DNA of 43,528 bases from an uncultured Eubacteriales bacterium (GTDB lineage: Bacteria > Bacillota > Clostridia > Lachnospirales > Anaerotignaceae), in assembly GCA_900546215.1 (NCBI GenBank), contig URCD01000010.1:1-43528 (forward strand), given 5' to 3'. The translations under genes and the position numbers were made by a program. Below the pieces are notes generated by a model, which was not told where the DNA came from, made no database searches, and saw nothing but the letters and a program-made list of their open reading frames with translations. Position 1 is the first letter of the stretch; every line of letters begins with the position of its first letter. Positions 22,983 to 30,478 of the stretch are shown here, in pieces.

Positions 22983-23476
22983 TCACTGTCACCGCCTTTT
23001 TCCATCTTCCTTTTCTTAATGTAGTATTGTATATATCTGATAACACAGAGTACGCCCGAAACCGGTATTATCAGACCAATAATCCATGACGGCATAAGCA
23101 GAACAGAGCTTTTAAGCCCAAGATTTATTTTGCTTTGTACCATTATTGCGCCATATACAATCATAATTGCAAAGAAAAGCATACAGAGTATATTTCTTAT
23201 CCAGTCAAGTATAAGCCTTGTCTTGCCGGAGGTTTTATCAACCAGATATGAAAAGCCTATATGTCCGTCGTCTTTAAATACATTAGCCGCGGCAAACATG
23301 GAAACAAGCACAAATGACGATGTCACTATTTCATAAGACCATGCTGCGTCAAGGCCTGCCACAAAACGGGCGATAGCGTTAATAAATACAATTACCATCA
23401 TTAAAAGTACAAATATTGAGGCAATATTGCTTTCTATATCCAATATAAAGTTAATAATTTTATTATGCTTTTTCAT
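22979..23476 (-). CDS. dctQ: TRAP transporter small permease (DctQ)
   Basis: 165-residue membrane protein with four predicted helices, the small subunit that assembles with DctM. Family features: N-terminal SNIASIFVLLMMVIVFINAI, the RFVAGLDAAWSYEI loop and KDDGHIGFSYLVDK between helices 2 and 3. ATG 23476 is preferred, with CAGGTGA 5-6 nt upstream; the in-frame GTG at 23485 overlaps that site. Its 3' end overlaps dctM by 4 nt. Separated from dctP by 59 nt that hold a hairpin. Confidence 0.92.
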   Translation of the reverse strand: MKKHNKIINFILDIESNIASIFVLLMMVIVFINAIARFVAGLDAAWSYEIVTSSFVLVSMFAAANVFKDDGHIGFSYLVDKTSGKTRLILDWIRNILCMLFFAIMIVYGAIMVQSKINLGLKSSVLLMPSWIIGLIIPVSGVLCVIRYIQYYIKKRKMEKGGDSE

Positions 23477-23503
23477 TATTTTCACCTGCCTTTTGCGGGA
23501 GAA

Positions 23504-23523
23504 AGAGGGCGGTTAAGCCCTCT
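23504..23523 (-). terminator. Hairpin between dctP and dctQ, possible attenuator
   Basis: AGAGGGC / GCCCTCT 7-bp stem with loop TTAACC (minus strand), followed by only three T residues (TTTCTCCC). It could partially terminate or stabilise the upstream message so that the binding protein is made in excess over the permease. Confidence 0.5.
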
Positions 23524-23535
23524 CATTTATATAGG

Positions 23536-24564
23536 TTACTTCTTGCCTGCGTACTCCATAAATTTATCTACAACATCAGCGCCGATAACGTCTCTGTAGT
23601 TGTCATAGATTTTGTTTGCCTTCTCACGGAATGGCGCAAGCTGCTCTTCTGTAAGACGTGTAATTGTTACGCCGTCCTCGGCAAGGGATTTTTCAAGATC
23701 GGAATCCTGCTCAAGCACGAGCTCTTTATAGTATTGTGCCGCCTCGTGTGCGCTTTCGCTGAGTATTGCTTGATCCTCGGGACTAAAGCTGCTGAATTTA
23801 TCGTCATTCATGAACCATATAGTTGTGTCGTAAACCATGTCATAAATCGTAACATATTTCTGTACTTCATTAAGTGCCGCTGAAGCATAGGTTGTAAGGG
23901 GATTTTCCTGTCCGTCAATGGTTCCCTGCTGTGAAGCCGTATAAACTTCTGAGAAGTCCATGGCCACTGGGCTGGCTCCAAGCTCTTTGAACATATCAAT
24001 AAACATATTTACGGCAGGAACGCGGATAACAAGGTTTTTCATATCGTCAAGAGTAGCAACCTCATGTTTGGAGTTTGAAAGCTGTCTCGCGCCAGCATAT
24101 GCGATTGAGAGAACCTTCATATTGTTATCCTCAGACCATGAGCTTACTTCGTCTGTAAGGCCACTGTCCAGAGCATTTTGAAGAGTATCTACGTCGTCAA
24201 AGAGCCATGGAAGCCAAAATGCATAGTACCTGCTGTCAAAGTTAGCGGCTGTAACCGGTGATGAGCCGTGAATATCAATGTCCCCGGAAATAAGCATTTC
24301 AAATGCCTTTACAAGGTCTCCGCCTGAAAGACCGCAGTTTGGATAAAGCTCAATATTGATTCTGCCGTCAGTCTTTTCAGCTACTATTTCTTTGAATTTT
24401 TGGGCTGCTACGTCACAGGGAGAGCCAGCGGTAAGTGAATAGCTCATTCTGAGAGTAACAGGGTCAGTTGACGATGTCTGAGTGTTTGAACTGGTATTGC
24501 CGCATCCGGCCAGAACAAGCGATGTGGTTAAGAGTACGCTTATAAGTTTGCTAAATTTTTTCAT
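23536..24564 (-). CDS. dctP: TRAP transporter substrate-binding lipoprotein (DctP)
   Basis: 342-residue extracytoplasmic solute receptor with a lipoprotein signal (LVLAGC, lipid-modified C21). The DctP family core is clear: AAQKFKEIVAEKTDGRINIE, FDSRYYAFWLPWLFDD, NLVIRVPAV with R181 at the position of the conserved arginine that grips the ligand carboxylate, and QGTIDGQENPL. It captures the substrate outside the membrane for DctQM. The conserved arginine indicates an organic acid; the exact ligand is unknown. AAGGAGG precedes ATG 24564, 18 nt after the DUF4387 stop. Confidence 0.95.
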   Translation of the reverse strand: MKKFSKLISVLLTTSLVLAGCGNTSSNTQTSSTDPVTLRMSYSLTAGSPCDVAAQKFKEIVAEKTDGRINIELYPNCGLSGGDLVKAFEMLISGDIDIHGSSPVTAANFDSRYYAFWLPWLFDDVDTLQNALDSGLTDEVSSWSEDNNMKVLSIAYAGARQLSNSKHEVATLDDMKNLVIRVPAVNMFIDMFKELGASPVAMDFSEVYTASQQGTIDGQENPLTTYASAALNEVQKYVTIYDMVYDTTIWFMNDDKFSSFSPEDQAILSESAHEAAQYYKELVLEQDSDLEKSLAEDGVTITRLTEEQLAPFREKANKIYDNYRDVIGADVVDKFMEYAGKK

Positions 24565-24582
24565 GGCTTTTCCTCCTTGCAG

Positions 24583-24897
24583 TTAGATATCAATAGTGAT
24601 GTTCATTAATGGCATATGCTGCTGTGCTCCGTATACATCGGTATCGCAGCTGCTTCCAGAAGATATTTTTCTCGGAATAGTAACTTTAATACCGTTAGCC
24701 TGGTCAAAATAAAATATTTTTACCGTTCCTGGAGCTACCTTATACATTTCGGCAATACTTTCTTCATCAAGCACGTTGGAACTCTTTACCTTTTCATAAG
24801 TTTCCTTGTCGTCAAATAAGAAGTCAACTGTCAGTGTATAGGGGCCGGCATTTTTGCTTCTTAAAATACTTGCAACGTCAGATAATTTTTTCTGCAT
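24583..24897 (-). CDS. DUF4387 protein, AtuA partner
   Basis: 104-residue protein of the DUF4387 family, recognised by SKNAGPYTLTVDFLFDD (15-31), the FYFDQANGIKVTIPR stretch (62-76) and the terminal DTDVYGAQQHMPL. DUF4387 is usually encoded next to, or fused to, DUF1446/AtuA proteins. Here its start lies 3 nt after the AtuA-like stop codon, with the AGGTG ribosome site inside the end of that gene. It probably forms a complex with the AtuA-like protein; biochemical role unknown. Confidence 0.9.
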   Translation of the reverse strand: MQKKLSDVASILRSKNAGPYTLTVDFLFDDKETYEKVKSSNVLDEESIAEMYKVAPGTVKIFYFDQANGIKVTIPRKISSGSSCDTDVYGAQQHMPLMNITIDI

Positions 24898-24900
24898 TTG

Positions 24901-26268
24901 TCACACCTCCATCATTTCTATAGGAAACAGCTCATTAGGATCATCTACATCTACCAGATGGTATATGCCGAATTTATAAACCGCTCCCATCGGTATATCG
25001 GAGGGAGAGAAGGGAATGGCAATATTTCCTCCCGTTGTACGTCTTTCAGGGTACGGATAATGAAGAAGGAAAGACCTCGTTATTGCGCAAATGGCATTAG
25101 CTGTTTTTTGGTCTTTCGCAATAACCTCAACTACAACGCCAAGCTCATGAGCTGTACAGGGAAGATACTCAAGCTCTCCCATAACAGCGTTTTTGCCATA
25201 TACTCTGAAACGGAGCGAGTAACCGACGTCATCGCCTTTTCCCATTGTGTTCTCTGTATTTTGGGTTACCCCCTTTATTACATCATCAATATGCTTAATC
25301 ATGTAAGGGTCACGTATTCCAGCTATTGATATTGTTCTGTAGCCCTCAAGGACAGCGCCTTCAAGCTTTATCGTCCATTTTTTATCAGCCGGCTCAAATC
25401 TTGTTCCCTCAACCCTGACCTTTTTACTATTATTCTCATATTGCTCAAAATGGCAGTCAGTGCAGATTACAGCTCCGTCCGGCTCATAGAATACAGAAGG
25501 GTGCCCCTGTTCGTAGAGGGTATGTGCGGCAACTGATACCGGAGATACATTTCTGTCCTTGTTAACAGATTCAAGTATAAAATCGTTTTCTCTTATAGTA
25601 GCAAACATTCCATCTGCGCCTTCGCCTGGAGTACAGCAGTAGGCGCCGCATTCCATTACCTTGGCTGCGTGGAAGGAAAGGGCAGGACTAAAACCTTTTT
25701 TTATAGGAAGGCACGCATAAATTGCGGTGTCACATGCTCTTCCTGCGACTATCACGTCAGCGCCCATATCCAGTGCTTTGATGAAAGGGGTTACGCCCAT
25801 TTGACCTACTACACGTACCGAATTATCAATAATATCCTCAGTAAGGGGAGGAACGCTGTCGCTTAAGGGATGAATTTTTCCCTCCTTAAGTTTTTTCTTG
25901 ATATATTCTTTGGAAACCTCACTATGTATTACAGCCATTTTAAAGTGAAGATTTTTTTCTTCCGCAATTTCCTTTACAACCCTTACCTCGCGTGCTATAT
26001 GCGGATCCCCGCCTGATGTTCCGGCGGAACCGATTATAAACGGGATTTTCCTTTTTACAGCGTCAGGAAGAGCATATTCCATATCGCGTTTAACTGCTTT
26101 TTCATCGGTTAGGGATGTGCCACTGCCCAAAAAAGCGGGACCGCCGTCACTGGAGCCTGCATCGACGCCTATTATATCAGGATTTTTGGATATACCGGCT
26201 TTATATGAATCTTCGGGGAACCCATAGCCGAGCTGCCCGTTTAAAGCAAAAATTTTAATCTCTTTCAT
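24901..26268 (-). CDS. AtuA-like acyclic terpene utilisation family protein (DUF1446)
   Basis: 455-residue DUF1446 protein. Family blocks are GVDAGSSDGGPAFLGSG (near 37), FIIGSAGTSGGDPH, GADVIVAGRACDTAIYACLP and KVMECGAYCCTPGEGADGM. Pseudomonas AtuA is needed for citronellol breakdown, but most members, including those in gut Clostridia, have no proven reaction; terpene use is unlikely to be implied here. ATG 26268 is preferred (GAGG 8 nt upstream) over ATG 26274, which is only 2 nt from it. Coupled downstream to DUF4387, upstream to a carbon-nitrogen hydrolase (gap 18 nt). Confidence 0.92.
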   Translation of the reverse strand: MKEIKIFALNGQLGYGFPEDSYKAGISKNPDIIGVDAGSSDGGPAFLGSGTSLTDEKAVKRDMEYALPDAVKRKIPFIIGSAGTSGGDPHIAREVRVVKEIAEEKNLHFKMAVIHSEVSKEYIKKKLKEGKIHPLSDSVPPLTEDIIDNSVRVVGQMGVTPFIKALDMGADVIVAGRACDTAIYACLPIKKGFSPALSFHAAKVMECGAYCCTPGEGADGMFATIRENDFILESVNKDRNVSPVSVAAHTLYEQGHPSVFYEPDGAVICTDCHFEQYENNSKKVRVEGTRFEPADKKWTIKLEGAVLEGYRTISIAGIRDPYMIKHIDDVIKGVTQNTENTMGKGDDVGYSLRFRVYGKNAVMGELEYLPCTAHELGVVVEVIAKDQKTANAICAITRSFLLHYPYPERRTTGGNIAIPFSPSDIPMGAVYKFGIYHLVDVDDPNELFPIEMMEV

Positions 26269-26286
26269 ATTCATTACCTCTTTTTC

Positions 26287-27168
26287 TCACATTTCATACT
26301 TAGTAAGCCTACTGTAATTTTTAGGATTTCTGTCCAACAGGAGAGGATAAACAGAACGTCCAGACATTAAATCAGCATTTGTAAGTTCTCCAAAAATAAC
26401 GTCTTCTTCGCCGTACTTTGCCTGTGCCAGTATAACACCATAATTATTTACTATTTTAGCAAGGCCCATAGGGCTCCATGTTCCAAGTTTAGGTCCCATG
26501 TAATGTGTTCCAACTCTGTCTCCGCCTACATAATGAACCTGGTTTTCAATTGCACGGCATACGCCGGCAGTATCAAAAAACCTGCGTTTGTCTTCACTTA
26601 CTCCAACGCCTCCGCGCTCACCGCCGCCCATTGCGGCCGCGATGTGAATAATAATTTCCGCACCCTTTAAAGCCAAAATTCTTGCTGTTTCCGGGAAAAA
26701 TAAATCATAGCAAATCATCATGCCGATTTTGCCTAGCTTTGTATCAAATACATTTGATTCCTCTCCTAAAAGGAAATAATCTTTTTCAATGGAGGCTAAA
26801 TGCATTTTTCTGCTGGAACCAACAAAGCCTTCAGGCCCAACAAGAGCGATAGAGTTATATAGAAGCCCTGGGATATTTGATTTTTCTGCTATACCAAAGG
26901 CAACATAACAGTTATACTCCTTAGCCAATGCTGAAACTCTGTCAGTAGTAGGTCCGGGAAGCGTTTCAGCGGCCTCCCAATAACGAATTTCAAAATCGTA
27001 ATCCTTTTCACGAACATAACCTTGTATAACCAGCTCAGGAAATACAATTAGGTCATTATCGCTGCCGAACTTTTTTATGTTGTCAAGGACATGACATAGA
27101 TTTTGCTCTTTTTCCTCAAGTCCGCCGGTCGAACCTTGTACAACAACAGTCTTTACAACATCTTTCAT
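26287..27168 (-). CDS. Carbon-nitrogen hydrolase (nitrilase/amidase family), first gene of TRAP operon
   Basis: 293-residue nitrilase-superfamily enzyme with Glu-Lys-Cys triad E45 (FPELVIQGY), K121 (SRKMHLA) and C153 (ICYDLFFPE). Closely similar in layout to the enzyme at 20786-21694, including the Gly-rich GGGERGGVGVSEDKRRFF insertion, but the C-terminal substrate region differs (VGTHYMGPKLGTW against GKHDMGGSTGLW). ATG 27168 is chosen because AGGAGG is 8 nt away; the in-frame ATG at 27174 is 2 nt from it. First gene of the operon, downstream of the palindrome at 27215-27240. Confidence 0.92.
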   Translation of the reverse strand: MKDVVKTVVVQGSTGGLEEKEQNLCHVLDNIKKFGSDNDLIVFPELVIQGYVREKDYDFEIRYWEAAETLPGPTTDRVSALAKEYNCYVAFGIAEKSNIPGLLYNSIALVGPEGFVGSSRKMHLASIEKDYFLLGEESNVFDTKLGKIGMMICYDLFFPETARILALKGAEIIIHIAAAMGGGERGGVGVSEDKRRFFDTAGVCRAIENQVHYVGGDRVGTHYMGPKLGTWSPMGLAKIVNNYGVILAQAKYGEEDVIFGELTNADLMSGRSVYPLLLDRNPKNYSRLTKYEM

Positions 27169-27214
27169 TTGCATTACCTCCTTTTTAGACTTGCTTTTTT
27201 ATAAGAAATAATAT

Positions 27215-27240
27215 ATTATATATTGTATACAATATATAAT
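27215..27240. promoter_or_regulatory. Perfect 26-bp palindrome, candidate GntR operator
   Basis: Thirteen-base arms meet without a spacer; the core is ATTGTATACAAT (27222-27233). It contains TTGT-AT-ACAA, compatible with the GT-N-AC operator pattern of FadR/FCD GntR regulators. It lies 46 nt upstream of the operon's first ATG (27168) and 188 nt from the divergent gntR gene, and includes TATAAT on both strands. Binding by the adjacent regulator is inference. Confidence 0.72.
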
Positions 27241-27347
27241 GTTTAATTAATTATAGATTATATAATGATAAAATACTATTGATTTAATAGACGAAAGATT
27301 GTATTTATTTTTGAACATAATTCACAATACTTATATTTTATTTTATA

Positions 27348-27356
27348 TGGTATAAT
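27348..27356 (+). promoter_or_regulatory. Extended -10 promoter for the GntR regulator
   Basis: TGG-TATAAT (hexamer 27351-27356). No clear -35 is present. It leaves a leader of about 65 nt before ATG 27429. Confidence 0.6.
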
Positions 27357-27428
27357 GATTTCAGAATTTGGAATAATTTAGGTAAATATGAGTTTATAGA
27401 AAATAAAACAGATAAAGGATGATTACAT

Positions 27429-28142
27429 ATGCAGCTTGATATAATGCCTAACCATATTGAGCACACCTCAATAACAGAAAAAGTGGCAAACTGGCTTAGA
27501 ATTTCAATAGTAAACGGGGATTTGATTCCAGGTACAAAGCTGACTGAGCATAAGGTAAGCAAAATGCTTAATGTAAGCAGTACACCTGTCAGGGAGGCAT
27601 TCAGAACGCTTGAGGCTGAAAATTTACTTGTTCATAACCCATACTCAGGAGTAACGGTTGCGGAAATAACACCAAAATATTTAGTTGATATTTGTGAGAT
27701 GAGAAAAATGCTTGACTTATGCAGTGTTGATTTAGTTATGGCGAACGCCTGTGAAGAAGATATACAAAAGTTAAGCTGCATAATTGACAGTCTAAAGGAA
27801 CTTAATCCTAAAAATATACATATGGGAAATATAGAAGAGTCTGAAAAATTTATTAAAATTGAGTCGAACTTTCATATCGCTGTATCTCATATAACATGCA
27901 ATATTGAACTTGAAAATATAATGAGAAATCTTTTGAAAAAAGCTCATATTTTTCGGCTTATGTTAGTCAGCACATTTTCTGATACAGACCATATGGAGCA
28001 GACTATAAACGAGTTGAATGATATACTGATTTCTATAAAAAAAAGAAATAAAAAAGCTTTTATTGCTGCCGTAACTAAACACTATGAGAGGGCACGAAAC
28101 GATAATATGGAGCTTCTTAAAGTTTTAGACTGGGAAAAATAA
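27429..28142 (+). CDS. GntR-family regulator, FCD subfamily, of the TRAP/AtuA operon
   Basis: 237-residue regulator: N-terminal winged helix (about 15-80: SEV-like EHKVSKMLNVSSTPVREAFR and HNPYSGVTVAEIT) and a C-terminal FCD ligand domain (about 90-225) with metal-ligand-type histidines in FHIAVSHITC and AVTKHYERA. Divergent from the seven-gene operon with the palindrome between them, the classic layout of a local regulator that responds to the pathway substrate or product. AAAGGATG precedes ATG 27429. A perfect terminator ends the unit, so it is monocistronic. Whether it represses or activates is unknown. Confidence 0.93.
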   Translation: MQLDIMPNHIEHTSITEKVANWLRISIVNGDLIPGTKLTEHKVSKMLNVSSTPVREAFRTLEAENLLVHNPYSGVTVAEITPKYLVDICEMRKMLDLCSVDLVMANACEEDIQKLSCIIDSLKELNPKNIHMGNIEESEKFIKIESNFHIAVSHITCNIELENIMRNLLKKAHIFRLMLVSTFSDTDHMEQTINELNDILISIKKRNKKAFIAAVTKHYERARNDNMELLKVLDWEK

Positions 28143-28155
28143 TAAAATAACTAAT

Positions 28156-28184
28156 AAAAAAGGATACAGGAGTATCCTTTTTTT
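28156..28184 (+). terminator. Terminator after the GntR regulator gene
   Basis: A-rich stem AAAAAAGGATAC / GTATCCTTTTTT around AGGA (28168-28171), ending in a seven-base T run. Confidence 0.92.
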
Positions 28185-28262
28185 AATAAAATATAAATTA
28201 TAAACTATAATAATATATTAACCTTTTTTAATAGTAAAATCATTTTAAAAGCAGAGGCTTTA

Positions 28263-28271
28263 TGATATAAT
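28263..28271 (+). promoter_or_regulatory. Extended -10 promoter for def-fmt
   Basis: TGA-TATAAT (hexamer 28266-28271), 37 nt before ATG 28309. No good -35 box. Confidence 0.6.
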
Positions 28272-28308
28272 TGCATTTTGAACAGAAAGAGTTATTGGAG
28301 GTAAAACT

Positions 28309-28761
28309 ATGGCACTAAGAAAGATAAGGACTGGAAATGACACAGCCCTTAGAAAGATATGCAAACCTGTTAAGGAAATAAATGAATCAATACTAACACT
28401 TTTAAGCGATATGGCAGATACGATGTATGAAGCTGACGGCGTTGGACTTGCAGCACCTCAGGTTGGGGTCATACGTAGGGTTGTTGTTATAGATATCGGG
28501 GAAGGACTAGTTGAATTAATCAACCCTGAAATTCTTGAAACAAGAGGTACAAAACGTGACAGCGAAGGGTGCTTAAGTATACCTGGCGCTACAGCTGAGG
28601 TTATAAGGCCTGCCTATGTAAAGGTTAAGGCACAAAACAGAAACGGGGATGAGATAATAGTAGAAGGTGAGGACCTTATGGCAAGGGCACTTTGCCATGA
28701 GATAGACCATCTTGACGGAATACTTTATGTTGATAAGGCAATTGGTGACATTAAATACTGA
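28309..28761 (+). CDS. def: Peptide deformylase
   Basis: 150-residue Fe/Zn enzyme that removes the formyl group from nascent proteins. The three motifs are intact: GVGLAAPQVG (44-53), EGCLS (86-90, metal ligand C88) and HEIDH (130-134, ligands H130, H134, catalytic Glu131). The short length fits type 1 deformylases. TTGGAGG precedes ATG 28309. fmt follows at 17 nt and makes the formylated initiator tRNA, so the pair acts on the same cycle. Confidence 0.97.
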   Translation: MALRKIRTGNDTALRKICKPVKEINESILTLLSDMADTMYEADGVGLAAPQVGVIRRVVVIDIGEGLVELINPEILETRGTKRDSEGCLSIPGATAEVIRPAYVKVKAQNRNGDEIIVEGEDLMARALCHEIDHLDGILYVDKAIGDIKY

Positions 28762-28778
28762 TAAAGGAGAGCGCATTT

Positions 28779-29705
28779 ATGAAAGTTGTATTCATGGGCA
28801 CACCGGAATTTGCAGTACCAACACTTGAGGCACTCGTTGAAAATCATGACGTTGCCGCCGTAATAACTCAGCCGGACAAGCCAAAGGGAAGAGGCAAAAA
28901 AATGATTTATCCGGTTGTAAAGGAAAAGGCTATTGAGCATAATATTACAGTATATCAGCCGCTTAAAGTTAAAGATAAAGAATTTGTAGATATTATTAGG
29001 TCATATGAACCGGATGTTATAGTTGTTGTTGCATTTGGGCAGATACTGTCAGAGGATATTCTTAATATACCTAAATATGGCTGCATAAATGTGCATGGTT
29101 CAATACTTCCTAAATATAGGGGAGCCGCTCCTATACAATGGTCAATTATCAACGGTGAAAAATACGGTGGAGTAACAACTATGTATATGGCTAAAGGGCT
29201 TGACAGCGGTGATATGATTTTAAAAGCTGAAGATAAAATTGCTGAAGATGATACCTATGGAACCCTGTATGAGAGGCTTTCACATATTGGAGCGGATTTG
29301 CTTATCAAAACCTTGGATTTAATAGAAAAAGGAGAAGTTGTCAGGGTTCAGCAAAATGAAGAGGATTCGACTCTGGCACCGATGATAACAAGAGAAATGG
29401 AACATATTGACTGGAATAAAACGTCCGAAAGTATTGTAAACCTTATCAAAGGCCTTAATCCTCAGCCTGTAGCGTATACAATCCATAATGATGAAAAGCT
29501 TAAAATATGGTTTGCTGTAAAAGCTGAGGAAGATTACAATGGAACTCCGGGAGAAATAGTTGATGTGCGTAAAAAAGATTTTATTGTAAAAACTAAGGAT
29601 GGCGCTGTTGTTGTTACGGAAGTACAGGCACAGGGCGGAAAAAGAATGACAGCGGACGCCTATATGAGAGGCCATGCTATTGAAAAGGGCACTGTTTTAA
29701 TGTAA
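28779..29705 (+). CDS. fmt: Methionyl-tRNA formyltransferase
   Basis: 308-residue enzyme that formylates the initiator Met-tRNA with 10-formyl-tetrahydrofolate. Family motifs: KVVFMGTPEFAVPTLEAL at the N-terminus, INVHGSILPKYRGAAPIQW (Asn-His with the later GLDSGDM Asp as catalytic trio) and a C-terminal OB-like tRNA-binding domain from about 205. AAGGAGAG precedes ATG 28779. Second gene of def-fmt-zinc peptidase. Confidence 0.97.
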   Translation: MKVVFMGTPEFAVPTLEALVENHDVAAVITQPDKPKGRGKKMIYPVVKEKAIEHNITVYQPLKVKDKEFVDIIRSYEPDVIVVVAFGQILSEDILNIPKYGCINVHGSILPKYRGAAPIQWSIINGEKYGGVTTMYMAKGLDSGDMILKAEDKIAEDDTYGTLYERLSHIGADLLIKTLDLIEKGEVVRVQQNEEDSTLAPMITREMEHIDWNKTSESIVNLIKGLNPQPVAYTIHNDEKLKIWFAVKAEEDYNGTPGEIVDVRKKDFIVKTKDGAVVVTEVQAQGGKRMTADAYMRGHAIEKGTVLM

Positions 29706-29721
29706 ATTGGAGGTAATGCTT

Positions 29722-30435
29722 ATGCCTATGTTTTTTTATTTCGACTGGACTTATCTGGTCTTGGTTCTTCCGGCTATTATATTGGCAATGGCTGCACAGG
29801 GAAAGGTTTCCTCAACCTTTAATAAATATTCCAGAGTTCCAAGCCGCATTGGAATAACCGGTGCTGAGGCGGCAAGACGAATTATGGAGCAAAACGGAAT
29901 TTATGATGTAAGTATTGAGAGGGTTTCAGGAAATCTTACCGACCATTATGACCCGAGCAAAAAAATATTAAGGCTTTCTGACAGCGTATATTCTAGCAGC
30001 TCAATAGCCGCAGTCGGAGTCGCGGCTCATGAGACAGGACACGCAATACAGCATGCAAGAGGTTATGCTCCTCTTTCGCTCAGAAGTCTAATGGTTCCGC
30101 TTGCGAATATCGGTTCAAGGCTTTCTATGCCTCTTATACTGCTTGGTCTGATTTTTAGCTTCTCTTCAAGAATGGGAGACTCCTTAATAACACTGGGAAT
30201 TGTACTCTTCGGGCTTTCAGTTGTTTTTACAGTTATTACGCTTCCTGTTGAGTTTAACGCTTCAAAAAGAGCGATTGCTTGTTTGGGCGACAGCAGGATA
30301 CTGTATGAAGACGAGATAGAAGGCGCAAAAAAAGTATTAAGCGCCGCCGCTATGACATATGTGGCTTCTACAGCGGTAGCCTTGGCGAACTTCCTAAGGC
30401 TGATAGTAGTCTTTGGCGGAAGAAGAAGGGATTGA
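29722..30435 (+). CDS. Membrane zinc metallopeptidase (YugP family)
   Basis: 237-residue putative membrane protease. An N-terminal helix (about 5-25) is followed by STFNKYSRVPSRIGITGAEA, the zinc motif HETGH (about 102-106) in VAAHETGHAIQHA, two further hydrophobic helices and a C-terminal helix. Substrate unknown; usually encoded between fmt and rsmB in Clostridia. GGAGGT at 29709-29714 selects ATG 29722 rather than TTG 29707 or ATG 29716. A terminator begins 3 nt after the stop codon. Confidence 0.9.
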   Translation: MPMFFYFDWTYLVLVLPAIILAMAAQGKVSSTFNKYSRVPSRIGITGAEAARRIMEQNGIYDVSIERVSGNLTDHYDPSKKILRLSDSVYSSSSIAAVGVAAHETGHAIQHARGYAPLSLRSLMVPLANIGSRLSMPLILLGLIFSFSSRMGDSLITLGIVLFGLSVVFTVITLPVEFNASKRAIACLGDSRILYEDEIEGAKKVLSAAAMTYVASTAVALANFLRLIVVFGGRRRD

Positions 30436-30437
30436 TA

Positions 30438-30467
30438 CAAGGGCGGTTTGTACCGCCCTTGTTTTTT
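30438..30467 (+). terminator. Terminator ending the def-fmt-peptidase unit
   Basis: Perfect 10-bp stem CAAGGGCGGT / ACCGCCCTTG, loop TTGT, six T residues. It ends 11 nt before the next start codon, so any transcript of the next gene must read through it or start within it. Confidence 0.93.
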
Positions 30468-30478
30468 GGAGAAATGAT

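Noticed and set aside
20576..28142. The TRAP/AtuA region as a mobile island
   Set aside because: No integrase, transposase, tRNA, flanking direct repeats or obvious shift in base use; it looks like an ordinary regulated metabolic operon.
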